Under the pieces are notes generated by a model, which did no database searches, was not told the DNA's origin, and worked only from the letters and a program-made list of their open reading frames with translations. A stretch of 64,000 nt of DNA from Indolivaga capnocytophagoides DSM 22835 (lineage in GTDB: Bacteria > Bacteroidota > Bacteroidia > Bacteroidales > Dysgonomonadaceae), in assembly GCF_000426485.1 (NCBI RefSeq), contig NZ_AUFL01000015.1, positions 93,581 to 157,580 of the forward strand, read 5' to 3'. Below are positions 32,741 to 41,713 of this stretch, piece after piece. Position 1 is the stretch's first letter, and every line of letters starts with the position of its first letter. The position numbers were made by a program, and so were the translations under genes.

Positions 32741-32763
32741 TTTGAGCTTATTCTTAGAATAGA

Positions 32764-33288
32764 CTATTTGTCTTCTTTGTCTTTTTTAGTCTCCTTTTTT
32801 GCTTTAGGAGCAGCTTTTTTCTTTGGCTCTTTTTCTTCTTTTTCTTCCTTGGCAGGTTCAGTCTTTACTTCTTCAGCTTGAGGTTCTTCTTCGGATTGAG
32901 CCTCTTCTGCGAAAGCAATTCCTGATTCAGTAAGAAGATTATACCAGGCTAACAGCTTTTTTATGTCAGAATCATATACCCTGTCTCTGTCATAAGAAGG
33001 AAGGATTTCTGCGAAGTATTTTCTTAGTTCTTCCGGTTTTGAATTTGGAACGATAGATGATTTTCCTCCATTTTCTTTTGTCTGTATCTTAGTTAGTACT
33101 TCGCTCAAAGGAACTTCTCCTTCGTCGGTATACATGGCAATATCTCCTAAAGAAACGACTTTATCTCTTGCATAGATAGGAAGTCTTCTTTTATCTGCCA
33201 ATGATTCAACAATAACCATATTCTTAGCATTGGATATTAATTTAAATAATCCAGGTTTGCCCGATACAGATAAAATAGTTTTCAACAT
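32764..33288 (-). CDS. DUF5606 protein
   Basis: A 174-residue protein. The N-terminal 45 residues (MLKTILSVSGKPGLFKLISN, VESLADKRRLPIY) and the segment to about 125 match the Bacteroidota DUF5606 family. The last 50 residues are a repetitive Glu/Lys/Pro/Ala tail, probably unstructured and perhaps able to bind nucleic acid through its lysines. No function is known. It is a single-gene unit with its own terminator. Confidence 0.8.
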   Translation of the reverse strand: MLKTILSVSGKPGLFKLISNAKNMVIVESLADKRRLPIYARDKVVSLGDIAMYTDEGEVPLSEVLTKIQTKENGGKSSIVPNSKPEELRKYFAEILPSYDRDRVYDSDIKKLLAWYNLLTESGIAFAEEAQSEEEPQAEEVKTEPAKEEKEEKEPKKKAAPKAKKETKKDKEDK

Positions 33289-33337
33289 AAATATTATTTT
33301 TAATTTTTAATTTTCGGTCTCCATTTTCATACCAACC

Positions 33338-33390
33338 GAAAGTATTTAATGATATCTTGTAATTTAATCACTTACAAACTTGACCGATCA
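33338..33390 (-). repeat. Composite repeat unit lacking a recognisable dyad
   Basis: Read leftwards: GATCGGTCAAGTTTGTAAGTG, then AAATTACAAG, then ATATCATTAAATACTTTC. The end block matches exactly, while the dyad is reduced to a GGTC half. It stands upstream of the DUF5606 gene. Confidence 0.55.
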
Positions 33391-33499
33391 TCAGATTACG
33401 TGTAATCGGCAGTCTGAAACTAAAAGCAAAAGGACTATGCCCTTTAAACCGTGCACAAAAATAATGTGATTGTTTTAATATAAAAATTTTGAAATGCTA

Positions 33500-33545
33500 T
33501 AAAATATAAAAAAGCCCCGGAAGAAATTATCAAAGGCTTTTTTCC
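33500..33545 (-). terminator. Probable terminator after msrBA
   Basis: On the minus strand AAAAAAGCC and GGCTTTTTT can pair around a loop of about 18 bases, ending in the T-run. The stem depends heavily on A-T pairs. Confidence 0.5.
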
Positions 33546-33561
33546 GTTTATAATCTCAGCC

Positions 33562-34512
33562 TTAAAATATCTTCTTGTAAACATGGCAGTATGGCTTATC
33601 TCCTTTATGCTCATAATATTGCTGATGATAATCCTCAGCTTTCCAGAAGGTGACTGCCGGTTTTAGCATAGTCGCAACTTTGTATCCCTTATCGGTAAGT
33701 ATTGAAATGTACTTTTCGGCAATAGATTTCTCTTCATTTGTCGAGTAAAATATGCATGAGAGGTATTGAGGGCCGATATCAGGTCCTTGTCCGTTGGTCT
33801 GGGTAAAATCATGGGTCTCGAAGAAAAGTTTCACCAGATCTTCGTAAGATATATTGCGAGTATCATATTCTACTTCTGTGGTCTCGAGGTGTCCGGTTGT
33901 TTTCTCACAAACCTGACGGTATGTAGGATGGTCTACATGTCCTCCCATAAAGCCGACAGCGGTGTGTTTTACTCCTTTTGCTTTCATGAAGTAGTATTCG
34001 GTACCCCAAAAACATCCCGAGGCAAAATAGGCTTTTCTGATGTTTTTATTCTGTTCGGGGATAAATTTCATAGAAATTGAATTAACGCAATGCCGGGTAT
34101 TTTTCGGAGTAAATCCTTCTCCGATGAAAACATGTCCGAGATGAGCACCGCAGTTGGCACAGACTATCTCGGTTCGCATACCATCAGCGTCGGGAATCCG
34201 TTTGACTGCACCTTTTATTTCATCATCGAAAGATGGCCATCCGCATTGAGAATCGAATTTGTCGGATGATTTGTAGAGTGGGGCATCACAGCGTTTACAG
34301 ACATATGTACCTTCTTTTTTGTTGTTTACATATTCTCCTGTATACGGGTATTCGGTACCTTTGTGTACTATGACCCTTTCTTCTTCGGGCGTAAGATCGT
34401 TATATTTCATTGATTTATGATTTGGATTTTCTGTTTTCTGGGCACAAGATGTTCCTGTGCTTAATGCAAATAAAAGATAAACCAGTATTTTAATTTTCAT
34501 TTTTAGATTCAT
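33562..34512 (-). CDS. MsrB-MsrA fusion methionine sulfoxide reductase, exported
   Basis: A 316-residue fusion that reduces both R and S isomers of methionine sulfoxide. The first 23 residues are a signal peptide with a possible lipobox (TGTSC). The MsrB domain comes first, with zinc ligands Cys72, Cys75, Cys118, Cys121 and catalytic Cys142 in RHCVNS. The MsrA domain follows, with GCFWG at 166-170 and a C-terminal AEDYHQQYY. It should repair oxidised envelope proteins. It overlaps by 4 bases with the upstream gene, which suggests translational coupling. Confidence 0.92.
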   Translation of the reverse strand: MNLKMKIKILVYLLFALSTGTSCAQKTENPNHKSMKYNDLTPEEERVIVHKGTEYPYTGEYVNNKKEGTYVCKRCDAPLYKSSDKFDSQCGWPSFDDEIKGAVKRIPDADGMRTEIVCANCGAHLGHVFIGEGFTPKNTRHCVNSISMKFIPEQNKNIRKAYFASGCFWGTEYYFMKAKGVKHTAVGFMGGHVDHPTYRQVCEKTTGHLETTEVEYDTRNISYEDLVKLFFETHDFTQTNGQGPDIGPQYLSCIFYSTNEEKSIAEKYISILTDKGYKVATMLKPAVTFWKAEDYHQQYYEHKGDKPYCHVYKKIF

Positions 34513-34850
34513 TTTTTTTGCTGCTTGTAATAATATACAAAAGAGTATCTCGAACGCTCTTTTAGATAATGGACATGTTTGTCATTGCTATATGCTTCCC
34601 TTTCGAAAGAAATATTGTAATATGCTTTGAGAGGGTCTCTATATTGTATGATCCTGACCAGCCATTCTAAAAAGTACAGTAGATAAAAAAATATCCAAAG
34701 CAGTTCTGTTATCTGGGCTGTGTGAATTTTTTCGTGATTAATTTCCTGCTTAGATAGGATTCCATATTCTTTTCGGCCGATAATTATTCCGAAAAGATTA
34801 ATAGCGGCGAATCCCTTAGGCGGGAAATATTTACTGTAAAAAATTCTCAT
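34509..34850 (-). CDS. Small membrane protein with HExxH motif
   Basis: A protein of about 113 residues from the likely ATG at 34850 ([20 protein letters not shown]). A longer form starting at 34895 is possible. The motif HEKIH fits the HExxH zinc-binding pattern and is followed by one hydrophobic segment ([17 protein letters not shown]) and a later SFEREAY that could supply the third ligand. It resembles conserved Bacteroidota proteins of unknown function. A gluzincin-type peptidase is possible, not shown. It overlaps the msrBA start by 4 bases. Confidence 0.6.
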   Translation of the reverse strand: MRIFYSKYFPPKGFAAINLFGIIIGRKEYGILSKQEINHEKIHTAQITELLWIFFYLLYFLEWLVRIIQYRDPLKAYYNISFEREAYSNDKHVHYLKERSRYSFVYYYKQQKK

Positions 34851-35025
34851 TCTTTTATTATGAACATACACACAAAGAAAGGAACAAATTTTCATGAAAA
34901 GTTATCTTTTCCTAACTTTCGGTTATAATTTCGGGGTTCGAATATCAGGTGTTGATTTTCTGTAGATTATCAAAGCCGGAAACTTTCGAAACGTATCTTT
35001 ATATGAGTAAAACAAATAAGTAAGT

Positions 35026-36291
35026 ATGGAGTTTATTTATATTGCTATAATTATAGCTTTTTCGTTTTTCGTGATGGTCTGGATGTATCGTACGGGTAAG
35101 CAGCAGATCAATGATTTGAAAACCGAAAATGAGAAGTTGAAAGATGAAAACAGCCGATTGAAGCAGAAAGAACTCGAGTTTGTTCATTCTAAAGCTCTGT
35201 TGGAGGCTTCATTGAGTACAAAAGAAGAACTTCTTTCTCTTCAACAAGGTGAAATATCCAATGTCAGAGAACAGTTCAACAAAGATTTTCAGTTACTCGC
35301 AAACCGAATATTGGAAGAAAAAACATCCAAATTTACTGATATTAATCGGTTGAATATGGAATCGATTCTAAAACCATTGAATGAGAAATTGTCTGAATTT
35401 AAGGTGAAAGTCGAAGAAACTTACGACAAGGAATCTAAACAAAGATTTTCTCTCGAAGAAAGGATTCGGGAATTGGTCTCTTTGAATCACCAGATAAGTG
35501 AAGATGCAAACAATTTGACGAAAGCATTGAAAGGAAACAGTAAAATTCAGGGTAATTGGGGTGAAATGATTCTGGAGTCTATTCTCGAAAAATCGGGTCT
35601 CAAGAAGGGTGAAGAATATTTTACCCAAGAGATACTTACAAATGAAAAAGGCGAAAGGATATTGAATGATGAGAATAAAGCCTTACAGCCTGATGTTGTT
35701 ATTGTATATCCGGGAGGAAGGAAAATTATAGTTGACTCGAAAGTCTCTCTTAACGGATATGTAAAATATGTGGAATCGGAAACTGATCAGGAGAGGTTAT
35801 CGGCAGAAAAGGAGCATATTCTGTCTGTAAAAAAGCATATCGACGAGCTTAGCTCGAAATCTTATCAGGATTATATCGATTCTTTGGATTTTGTGATGAT
35901 GTTTGTTCCTAATGAACCTGCTTATATTCTGGCAATGCAGCTTGATTCGTCAATATGGGATTATGCCTACCGCAAACGAATCCTCCTGATAAGCCCTACA
36001 AACCTGATTGCATCGTTGAAAGTTGTTGCTGATTTGTGGAAAAGGGAGTATCAAAGCCGTAATGCGCAGGAGATAGCCCGTAGAGGATCTATATTGTATG
36101 ATAAATTTGTCGGATTTGTAGAAACTCTGCAAGATGTAGGTAAAAATATGGAACGCACTCAGCGGAGTTATGATAAGGCTCTCATGCAGTTAAGGGATGG
36201 AAATGGTAACCTGATCAGGCAGGCGGAAATGTTAAAAGACCTTGGGGTGAAGTCGCAAAAAGACCTTCCGGATAGTAATTTAGCTAAATAA
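35026..36291 (+). CDS. rmuC: DNA recombination protein RmuC
   Basis: A 421-residue protein with one N-terminal membrane segment (about 2-20), a coiled coil to about residue 115, and the RmuC nuclease-like domain (about 130-400). Domain landmarks are GNWGEMILESILEKSGLKKG, QPDVVIVYPGGRKIIVDSKV and FVPNEPAYILA. The Asp and lysine residues in the second landmark match the PD-(D/E)XK type core. In E. coli RmuC limits recombination at inverted repeats. It stands alone. Confidence 0.9.
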   Translation: MEFIYIAIIIAFSFFVMVWMYRTGKQQINDLKTENEKLKDENSRLKQKELEFVHSKALLEASLSTKEELLSLQQGEISNVREQFNKDFQLLANRILEEKTSKFTDINRLNMESILKPLNEKLSEFKVKVEETYDKESKQRFSLEERIRELVSLNHQISEDANNLTKALKGNSKIQGNWGEMILESILEKSGLKKGEEYFTQEILTNEKGERILNDENKALQPDVVIVYPGGRKIIVDSKVSLNGYVKYVESETDQERLSAEKEHILSVKKHIDELSSKSYQDYIDSLDFVMMFVPNEPAYILAMQLDSSIWDYAYRKRILLISPTNLIASLKVVADLWKREYQSRNAQEIARRGSILYDKFVGFVETLQDVGKNMERTQRSYDKALMQLRDGNGNLIRQAEMLKDLGVKSQKDLPDSNLAK

Positions 36292-36340
36292 GGTTAATTA
36301 TTGAAAAAACAAGTATAAAAGTTATGTTCTATAACATAAA

Positions 36341-36432
36341 ATGCTTTATATTTGTACTGTGTTTTTCATGGTATTAGATTTAAGGTTAACAATGAAGATT
36401 GGTTGTCGTGATGACAACCTTTCCTATTTTAT
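36341..36432 (+). other. Promoter-like box and hairpin in rmuC-hypothetical gap
   Basis: A TATATTTG box lies near 36350. About 50 bases further, GGTTGTC (36401-36407) and GACAACC (36413-36419) form a 7-bp stem with a 5-base loop, followed by TTTCCTATTTT. Together they could define a short transcript of about 70 bases or a leader for the gene at 36569. A TTATGTT/AACATAA dyad overlaps the -33 zone. Suggestive only. Confidence 0.35.
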
Positions 36433-36568
36433 ATAGGTTATTTCTGAGCCCGAGATTTTTTTACTATTATTGTCTTCAATAAACATCATATTTCCACAGC
36501 CACACTATTCAATCGAAAAACTCGTCAGTTTGCATATTGAAGAAACTACAGCTACAATCAATGAAAAA

Positions 36569-37071
36569 ATGAAGAAGATTCAAAAAAAATAAGTCTAATA
36601 TCTTTATGCATTATCTTGGTGTTGTTTTTAGGAATACACTTCTATATTCTCGCTCTTTTCACCAGTGATGGTTATAAAGATTCAGAAGAATATATTATTG
36701 AAGAATCTTTTAGTGATTTAGATTGTACAGTTTATAACTTTAAGAAATCAAATCCTCGATATTACCTCGTTACAACCAATGAAAAGGGGGAACGATACAT
36801 TTATAAAGATTATCAGTCTTCAAAACACTTTCATGTATTTTTTTATTTCCAAGACATTGATCTTACTATTCAATGTTTACTAGATCCAATCAATGATGAT
36901 GAGTCTATGTTATCCATATTTGCAATATCTCGAGGAGTAAGCTTTGCCAGTTGGAAAAATATAAATACGGATGATCTTTCGAAAGAAGAAAATAGAGAAA
37001 TAAAGAAAAAAATTGAAACAGAGATATTGGATCAATTGGGAAAGTGGAAACACAAACGATGGTACAATTAG
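36569..37071 (+). pseudogene. Membrane-anchored hypothetical protein, frame broken in an A8 tract
   Basis: The frame that ends at 37071 has no ATG at its start: it opens with LISLCIILVLFLGIHFYILA, a typical N-terminal membrane segment. Just upstream an ATG at 36569 begins MKKIQKK and stops at a TAA right after a run of eight A (36582-36589). One more A would join the two into a normal N-terminus of a protein of about 167 residues with one membrane segment and a soluble domain. No family is recognised. The break could be a sequencing error, a phase-variable tract, slippage, or real decay. Confidence 0.5.
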
Positions 37072-37212
37072 CATCTTCTCCTAAATCTCAAAATATAATC
37101 AAACATTAATCGTCAATTTTATCTATGGGTAAAGCGTTCTTTAAATAACAGAAAACACAAGCCATCTTTTATCAATAAGGATAAAAGATGGAAGCTAAAA
37201 AGTATAATTTTT

Positions 37213-37233
37213 GTGTAACCTTTGTAACCTTTT
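37213..37233 (+). repeat. GTGTAAC repeat family, copy 3
   Basis: GTGTAACCTTTGTAACCTTT, identical over 20 bases to the core of the copy at 27440-27459. It lies 21 bases from the stop codon of the DUF4251 gene. Confidence 0.6.
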
Positions 37234-37253
37234 CTATTTTATTTCTAAATAGA

Positions 37254-37742
37254 TTAGTAAGTTCCATAAAACGAAATGGGCTGCCTATTGGTAAAAGATA
37301 CCTGTAATGTACCATATCCATTATCCCCTAATGAGAGAAATAGCTTGATACCTCGTTCTTCCATTTTAGATAAATCTTTTGGTATTATGGTTATGTTGTA
37401 CATCCCTCTTTTAGTTTGCTCTGCTTTATAATCAAAGTTTGTGGAGAGAAAATCAATCCCAATATTCGAAGGATCTGTCGGAGCAATATAAGAACGTCCG
37501 AAGTAAGGTAATCGGGCAATAACTGTATCGGCTGATATCTTCAAAAAATAAGTATCGGTAAGAGCAATCGATCTTCCGGATAACGGCGATGCATTAGTTG
37601 CAGAAAAAGTCAGATTGTGATTCTCTATTTTTTGAATATTACCATCAACTTTAGCTTGCTGTTCGGCTGTGAGAACTTTGCTTTTACATCCGATAAGAGC
37701 TATTAAGCAAGTTATAAATAATACAGATGCAATCTTCTTCAT
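37254..37742 (-). CDS. DUF4251 lipoprotein
   Basis: A 162-residue lipoprotein (signal peptide, lipobox LIALIGC with Cys19). The body, with ALTDTYFLKISADTVIARLP and PYFGRSYIAP followed by GIDFLSTNFDY, matches the Bacteroidota DUF4251 family. No function is known. It is a single gene in the accessory stretch. Confidence 0.75.
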   Translation of the reverse strand: MKKIASVLFITCLIALIGCKSKVLTAEQQAKVDGNIQKIENHNLTFSATNASPLSGRSIALTDTYFLKISADTVIARLPYFGRSYIAPTDPSNIGIDFLSTNFDYKAEQTKRGMYNITIIPKDLSKMEERGIKLFLSLGDNGYGTLQVSFTNRQPISFYGTY

Positions 37743-37811
37743 GTTGTTTCCTTTTTTATATTAAAAACATCTGTATCAGTTATTTGTTCGAATTCGGGAG
37801 CCGTTTTTGTC

Positions 37812-39005
37812 TTATTTTACTTTTCGTGTAAGCAGAAGGTGAGCCAGTAAAGCTATAACAACAAAACTTATTCCGACTCCGACCGATCCTTGCCAGCCAT
37901 AGGCACCCCAAGCTTTCCCACTGATAAAGGTTCCGAGTGATCCTCCGATAAAGTAACTTACCATATAAATGGTATTAAGGCGATTTGTCGCTTCCGGATG
38001 GGTTGAAAACACTATAGTTTGATTTGTTATATGCATGGATTGTAAACCTACATCCAGTAATATGATACCAATGATAAGTCCGGCATAAGAGAATCCCCAG
38101 ATTCCGAATACCAGCCACGAAAGAATCATTATAATGACAGAGATTATAATCAACAGGTTCTTATTGATCCTGTCGGTCATACGTCCGACGAGAGATGCGG
38201 CAAGTGCGCCGACCACGCCTACAAGCCCTAGCATGCCGGCAACATCACTTCCTGCTAAAAAGGGAGGGCGTTCGAGATGAAAGGTCAGGGTAGTCCAGAA
38301 TGCCATAAATGATCCGAAACCTAACGCTCCTCGAAGGGATGCTAATCTCAAACTGGGTACCGTCCATACATAGAGAAGCAGCGATTGCATTAATTGAGAA
38401 TATGTTCCGTTGAAAGTCGGCTTTATGTTAGGTAATACTAGCACAATAGAGATGCCAAAGAGAGTCACTACGGCTATTGCAATATAATAGACTTCTCTCC
38501 ATCCGAGTATTTCTCCTACGATACCGCTGAAAACGCGGGAGACAAGGATCCCTACTAGAAGTCCGCTCATAACCAGTCCAACGTTCTTTCCTTTCTCTTC
38601 GGGCTTAGATAGTTGAGCTGCAATAGGAACAAACATTTGGGGGATAACGGAACTGAATCCGATGAAAAAACTCGCTGCAAACATTACATATATATTTGTA
38701 CTTAGCGAGAAAGTCAATAGGGATAGGATGATAAGAGCAAAGTCTGCAATAATGATCTTTTTTCGTCTAAACATATCGCCTAAAGGTATCAATAACAATA
38801 GGCCTAAGGCATAACCGATTTGAGTAAGCATCGCTACATTGTTGGCTGTAGATTCGGAAATATTAAACTCTTTAGCTATTTTTCCCAGAAGAGGTTGATT
38901 GTAATAATTATTCGCAACAACCAATCCTGCTCCGATTGTCATTAGCCATAATAAAGATTTTGATAAATAATTTTGATGAACCTGACCGTCTTTCAATTCA
39001 TTCAT
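37812..39005 (-). CDS. Major facilitator superfamily transporter
   Basis: A protein of about 397 residues with 12 membrane segments. The loop between segments 2 and 3 has the motif PLGDMFRRKKIIIA, a form of the MFS GxxxDRxxRR signature, and a second copy (VGRMTDRINKN) stands after segment 8. The layout fits a drug or sugar exporter of the YdhP/AraJ kind. Substrate unknown. The ATG at 39005 is preferred; another lies six bases earlier. Confidence 0.85.
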   Translation of the reverse strand: MNELKDGQVHQNYLSKSLLWLMTIGAGLVVANNYYNQPLLGKIAKEFNISESTANNVAMLTQIGYALGLLLLIPLGDMFRRKKIIIADFALIILSLLTFSLSTNIYVMFAASFFIGFSSVIPQMFVPIAAQLSKPEEKGKNVGLVMSGLLVGILVSRVFSGIVGEILGWREVYYIAIAVVTLFGISIVLVLPNIKPTFNGTYSQLMQSLLLYVWTVPSLRLASLRGALGFGSFMAFWTTLTFHLERPPFLAGSDVAGMLGLVGVVGALAASLVGRMTDRINKNLLIIISVIIMILSWLVFGIWGFSYAGLIIGIILLDVGLQSMHITNQTIVFSTHPEATNRLNTIYMVSYFIGGSLGTFISGKAWGAYGWQGSVGVGISFVVIALLAHLLLTRKVK

Positions 39006-39108
39006 ATACAATAATTAATAAAGATTACCTAAACAATTTTCAGCTTACTTGTAATAACAAAGGTATAAATTTCGCCTATGAATTCTTTTATTTTTTAAAT
39101 TTTTGTTA

Positions 39109-39116
39109 TACCTTTG
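39109..39116 (+). promoter_or_regulatory. Promoter -7 box of tRNA-Lys (TACCTTTG)
   Basis: An exact TAnnTTTG match, 30 bases before the tRNA. Confidence 0.6.
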
Positions 39117-39146
39117 CACTCGCTTTGTAAGAAAAGCATAACCGGA

Positions 39147-39219
39147 GATTCCGTAGCTCAGTCGGTAGAGCACATCACTTTTAATGATGGGGTCCTGGGT
39201 TCGAGCCCCAGCGGGATCA
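39147..39219 (+). tRNA. tRNA-Lys (anticodon UUU)
   Basis: The acceptor arm GATTCCG pairs with CGGGATC. The D-arm (GCTCAGTCGGTAGAGC), anticodon loop CTTTTAA with anticodon TTT, and T-arm GGGTTCGAGCCC are all present. The 3' CCA is not encoded. A degraded tyrosine recombinase gene starts 240 bases downstream, so this tRNA is probably an integration site. Confidence 0.92.
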
Positions 39220-39242
39220 CTAGCAAATGATGAAAAAAGAAG

Positions 39243-39284
39243 TAAAACCTTGATTTTCAGTAGAAAGTCGAGGTTTTTTCTTTT
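39243..39284 (+). terminator. Terminator after tRNA-Lys
   Basis: AAAACCTTGATTTTC pairs with GAAAGTCGAGGTTTT (one mismatch, one wobble) around a 4-base loop, followed by TTCTTTT. Confidence 0.75.
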
Positions 39285-39333
39285 GTCCAAATAGGCAGAA
39301 AAGGGCAATTTACGACAGTATATACATGCCTAA

Positions 39334-39371
39334 ATCGTGGACAAAGACAAGAGACAGAAATTGTCCACGAT
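39334..39371. repeat. 11-bp inverted repeat between tRNA-Lys and integrase
   Basis: ATCGTGGACAA (39334-39344) and TTGTCCACGAT (39361-39371) are perfectly inverted with a 16-base spacer. Its place next to a tRNA and an integrase gene suggests an integrase or excisionase binding site. No T-run follows, so it is not a terminator. Confidence 0.5.
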
Positions 39372-39459
39372 TATGTGTGTTAGTCATTGTTTGTCAGTGA
39401 TTTACTTCGTGACTACTTGATGGTTTAAACGTAATTTTAACCACAAAAAAAGTAGTAAA

Positions 39460-40133
39460 ATGAAACAAAAATCCTTTCATGTTTTATTCTTTCTCAAAAA
39501 GAATAAAATCAAAGCAAACGGAGAAGCTCCTATTGCAATGAGAATCACTGTAGATAAGCGATTTCGTGAGATGTTTGTCCGAAGAAGTGCATTAGTAGAG
39601 AATTGGGATCAGACCAAAGGAAAACTAAAAACCAAGGACAAACGATCAACCGAAATCAATATGTATATTGATACAGTCAGGGCTAAAGTTCAGAATATTC
39701 ACAGGCAGCTCGAAGCCGACAACCTCGAAATATCCGCTAAAGAAATTTGTAACCGTTTTTGTGGTGTCGAAGAAAAGCACAAAACCCTGATAGAAGTTTT
39801 TGAAGAGCATAACAAAGAAATCAAACAATTACAAGGTAAAGGTTATAGGTTATGCTCAAAAGACTATAATCCGCTTCGAGGGTACAGTTAGATATTTGAA
39901 GGAGTTCTTAAAGAAGGAATATAAGAAGTCTGATATCAATCTAAAGGATATTGATCTACCCTTCATTCAGAAATTCGATACTTTTCTAAAGACAGATAAG
40001 AACTGTACTCAAAATACAGCTATCACCCGATTGAAGCAAGTTAAGAAAATTATGCGCATTGCTTATTCCAATGACTGGATTCAGAAAGACCCTTTTATGA
40101 CTTACCGCTTCAAGTTTGAGGAAACCAATATAA
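39460..40133 (+). pseudogene. Tyrosine recombinase (integrase), frameshifted and truncated
   Basis: The N-terminal arm-binding domain (MKQKSFHVLFFLKKNKIKAN, then GEAPIAMRITVDKRF) is read to 39891. A frameshift near 39850 moves the reading into the frame that carries the SAM-like core-binding domain (FEGTVRYLKEFLKKEYKK, then DIDLPFIQKFDTFLKTD). The sequence ends with RFKFEET at the left border of the IS element at 40134. The catalytic domain with Arg...His-x-x-Arg...Tyr is absent, so no activity is possible. The family is that of Bacteroidota mobile elements, and the gene lies beside tRNA-Lys. Confidence 0.85.
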
Positions 40134-40148
40134 TGTCTTGTCCTGAAA

Positions 40149-40584
40149 ATGGTTTACAATAAAAAGAGTAAACCAATGGACGGACAAAAGAAGAAACGAG
40201 GGGTTACAATTCCCCGGTTATTAAGACAAGCCATTATTCAGGATTATCTGAGTGGAAGGAAAAGCTCCTATATGTTAAGTATAGAGATATAGTGTCGATC
40301 AAAAGAACATAAATAAGATGGTTCATCGTTATCAACAGAAAAATGGCACTATCTTAGCAGAAAGTATTACAACACCGATTATGGGTCGTAAAAAGAAATA
40401 GCAGGAAGATTTATCCCTTAAGTTAGAAAATGAAGAATTGAGACGTCAATTGAAGCTGGCACAACTCAAGCTTGAAGGTTATCAGATCATAGGTGATATC
40501 CTACAAGATGAGTATGGTGTTGACTTGTTAAAAAAGTCCGAAGCCAAACAGTCTTCCGACTTAAAGAACGATACGCAGAAGTAG
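40149..40584 (+). pseudogene. IS3-family OrfA remnant
   Basis: The helix-turn-helix subunit of an IS3 transposase. It starts MVYNKKSKPMDGQKKKRGV, loses frame near 40282 and again meets a stop at 40399-40401 after GRKKK. The rest reads as a leucine-zipper-like helix (LENEELRRQLKLAQLKLEG) to a stop at 40582-40584. OrfA normally has no internal stop, so this is inactive. Confidence 0.8.
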
Positions 40585-40586
40585 GC

Positions 40587-41463
40587 TTGGATACTTTATG
40601 TGGATTGTTTGGCTATACAAGGCAGGCATATTACAAGCAATTGAATAAAAACGCGCGGAAGGCTCTGGACGAAGGTTTTATTATCAGTCAGGTAAGATTA
40701 ATCCGCAAGGATATGCCTCGTTTGGGTTGTAAGAAAATCCATCACCTGTTGAAAGAAAAAGGAATAGATATAGGCAGAGATATTTTATATGATATTCTTC
40801 GTAATAACAGGATGCTGATCAAAAGAAAGAAAAAGTATGCTGTAACGACCAACTCTAAACATTGGATGAAGAAATATCCAAACCTGATCAGAGGCTTTAA
40901 TTTTAGTGACCCCAACCAATTATGGGTAAGTGACATTACTTATATACCTATTAACAATAGCTTTGTTTATCTTTCACTGATAACAGATGTTTATTCTCAT
41001 CTGATTGTAGGCTACAGGTTATCACTGACTTTAGAGCGTGACGGGGCTGTAGGAGCCCTGAAAATGGCACTGGAGCATATTCCGGAAGAAGATCGAATCG
41101 GGCTAATCCATCACTCAGATAGAGGTGTTCAGTATTGTAGTCATGAATATGTAAGATTATTGAAAGAAAACAGCATTCGAATCAGTATGACTGAAAATGG
41201 AGACCCTTATCAAAATGCAGTAGCAGAAAGGATAAAATGGTATCTTAAAAGACGAATGGCTGGATCATGAGCATTACACATGCTTTGAAGATCTCAGCAA
41301 TAGGATAGATGAAATTATATCTATTTACAACTATCATAGACCTCATTTGAGCTGTGATATGAAAACTCCGGTTCAGGCATATAACCTAACCGGACAAATA
41401 AAAAGACGCTGGAAGAAGAGAAACTATCAGACAAATAAAATATCTTTATCAACGAAGTTGTAA
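40587..41463 (+). pseudogene. IS3-family OrfB transposase, frameshifted
   Basis: The DDE transposase with a HTH_21-like start (TLCGLFGYTRQAYYKQ) and the retroviral-integrase fold: first Asp in WVSDITYIP, second in HHSDRGVQYCS, and the Glu in NAVAERI. A single extra A in a four-A run near 41232 shifts the frame; the lost tail continues to 41463 as GILKDEWLDHEHYTCFE, then IYNYHRPH. The catalytic residues precede the break but the C-terminus is lost, so it is probably inactive. Confidence 0.85.
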
Positions 41464-41544
41464 ACCTATAACAGGACTATTAAAATGGAATACAAACTAA
41501 CTAATTATTATTCATAATCTGTAAACTATTTTCAGGACAAGACA

Positions 41545-41615
41545 AGTTTGTTGTTCCTGCAAACACTACAGCTACACTCTATTTGAAGGTTAATCTGAAA
41601 GATGTAATAACTTAA
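41545..41615 (+). pseudogene. C-terminal gene fragment right of the IS
   Basis: An open frame running out of the IS right end reads KFVVPANTTATLYLKVNLKD and VIT before a TAA at 41613-41615. It looks like the beta-strand end of a protein whose front was lost. It does not look like an integrase catalytic domain, so more than the IS insertion happened here. The parent protein is not recognised. Confidence 0.4.
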
Positions 41616-41713
41616 AATATTAATTTCTTAAAAAGCTATTGATGATTAAATTAATTCCGATATTTACCACAAGCTTAGTATAGAATTACTTTGTCTAAAT
41701 ATTAACTAGAAAA

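Larger units (their letters stand above)
40134..41544 (+). mobile_element. Decayed IS3-family insertion sequence
   Basis: It is about 1411 bases long and bounded by inverted repeats: left end TGTCTTGTCCTGAAAAT followed by GGTTTAC (40134-40157), right end the complement with one mismatch (41521-41544). Inside are two consecutive transposase frames of the OrfA/OrfB type, both broken. I see no matching target duplication at the borders (ATAA left, AGTT right), so the ends may have been rearranged after insertion. The left end cuts the integrase gene. Confidence 0.85.

Noticed and set aside
39045..39308. A minus-strand frame across tRNA-Lys
   Set aside because: It runs antisense through the tRNA and its terminator, so it is a chance frame.
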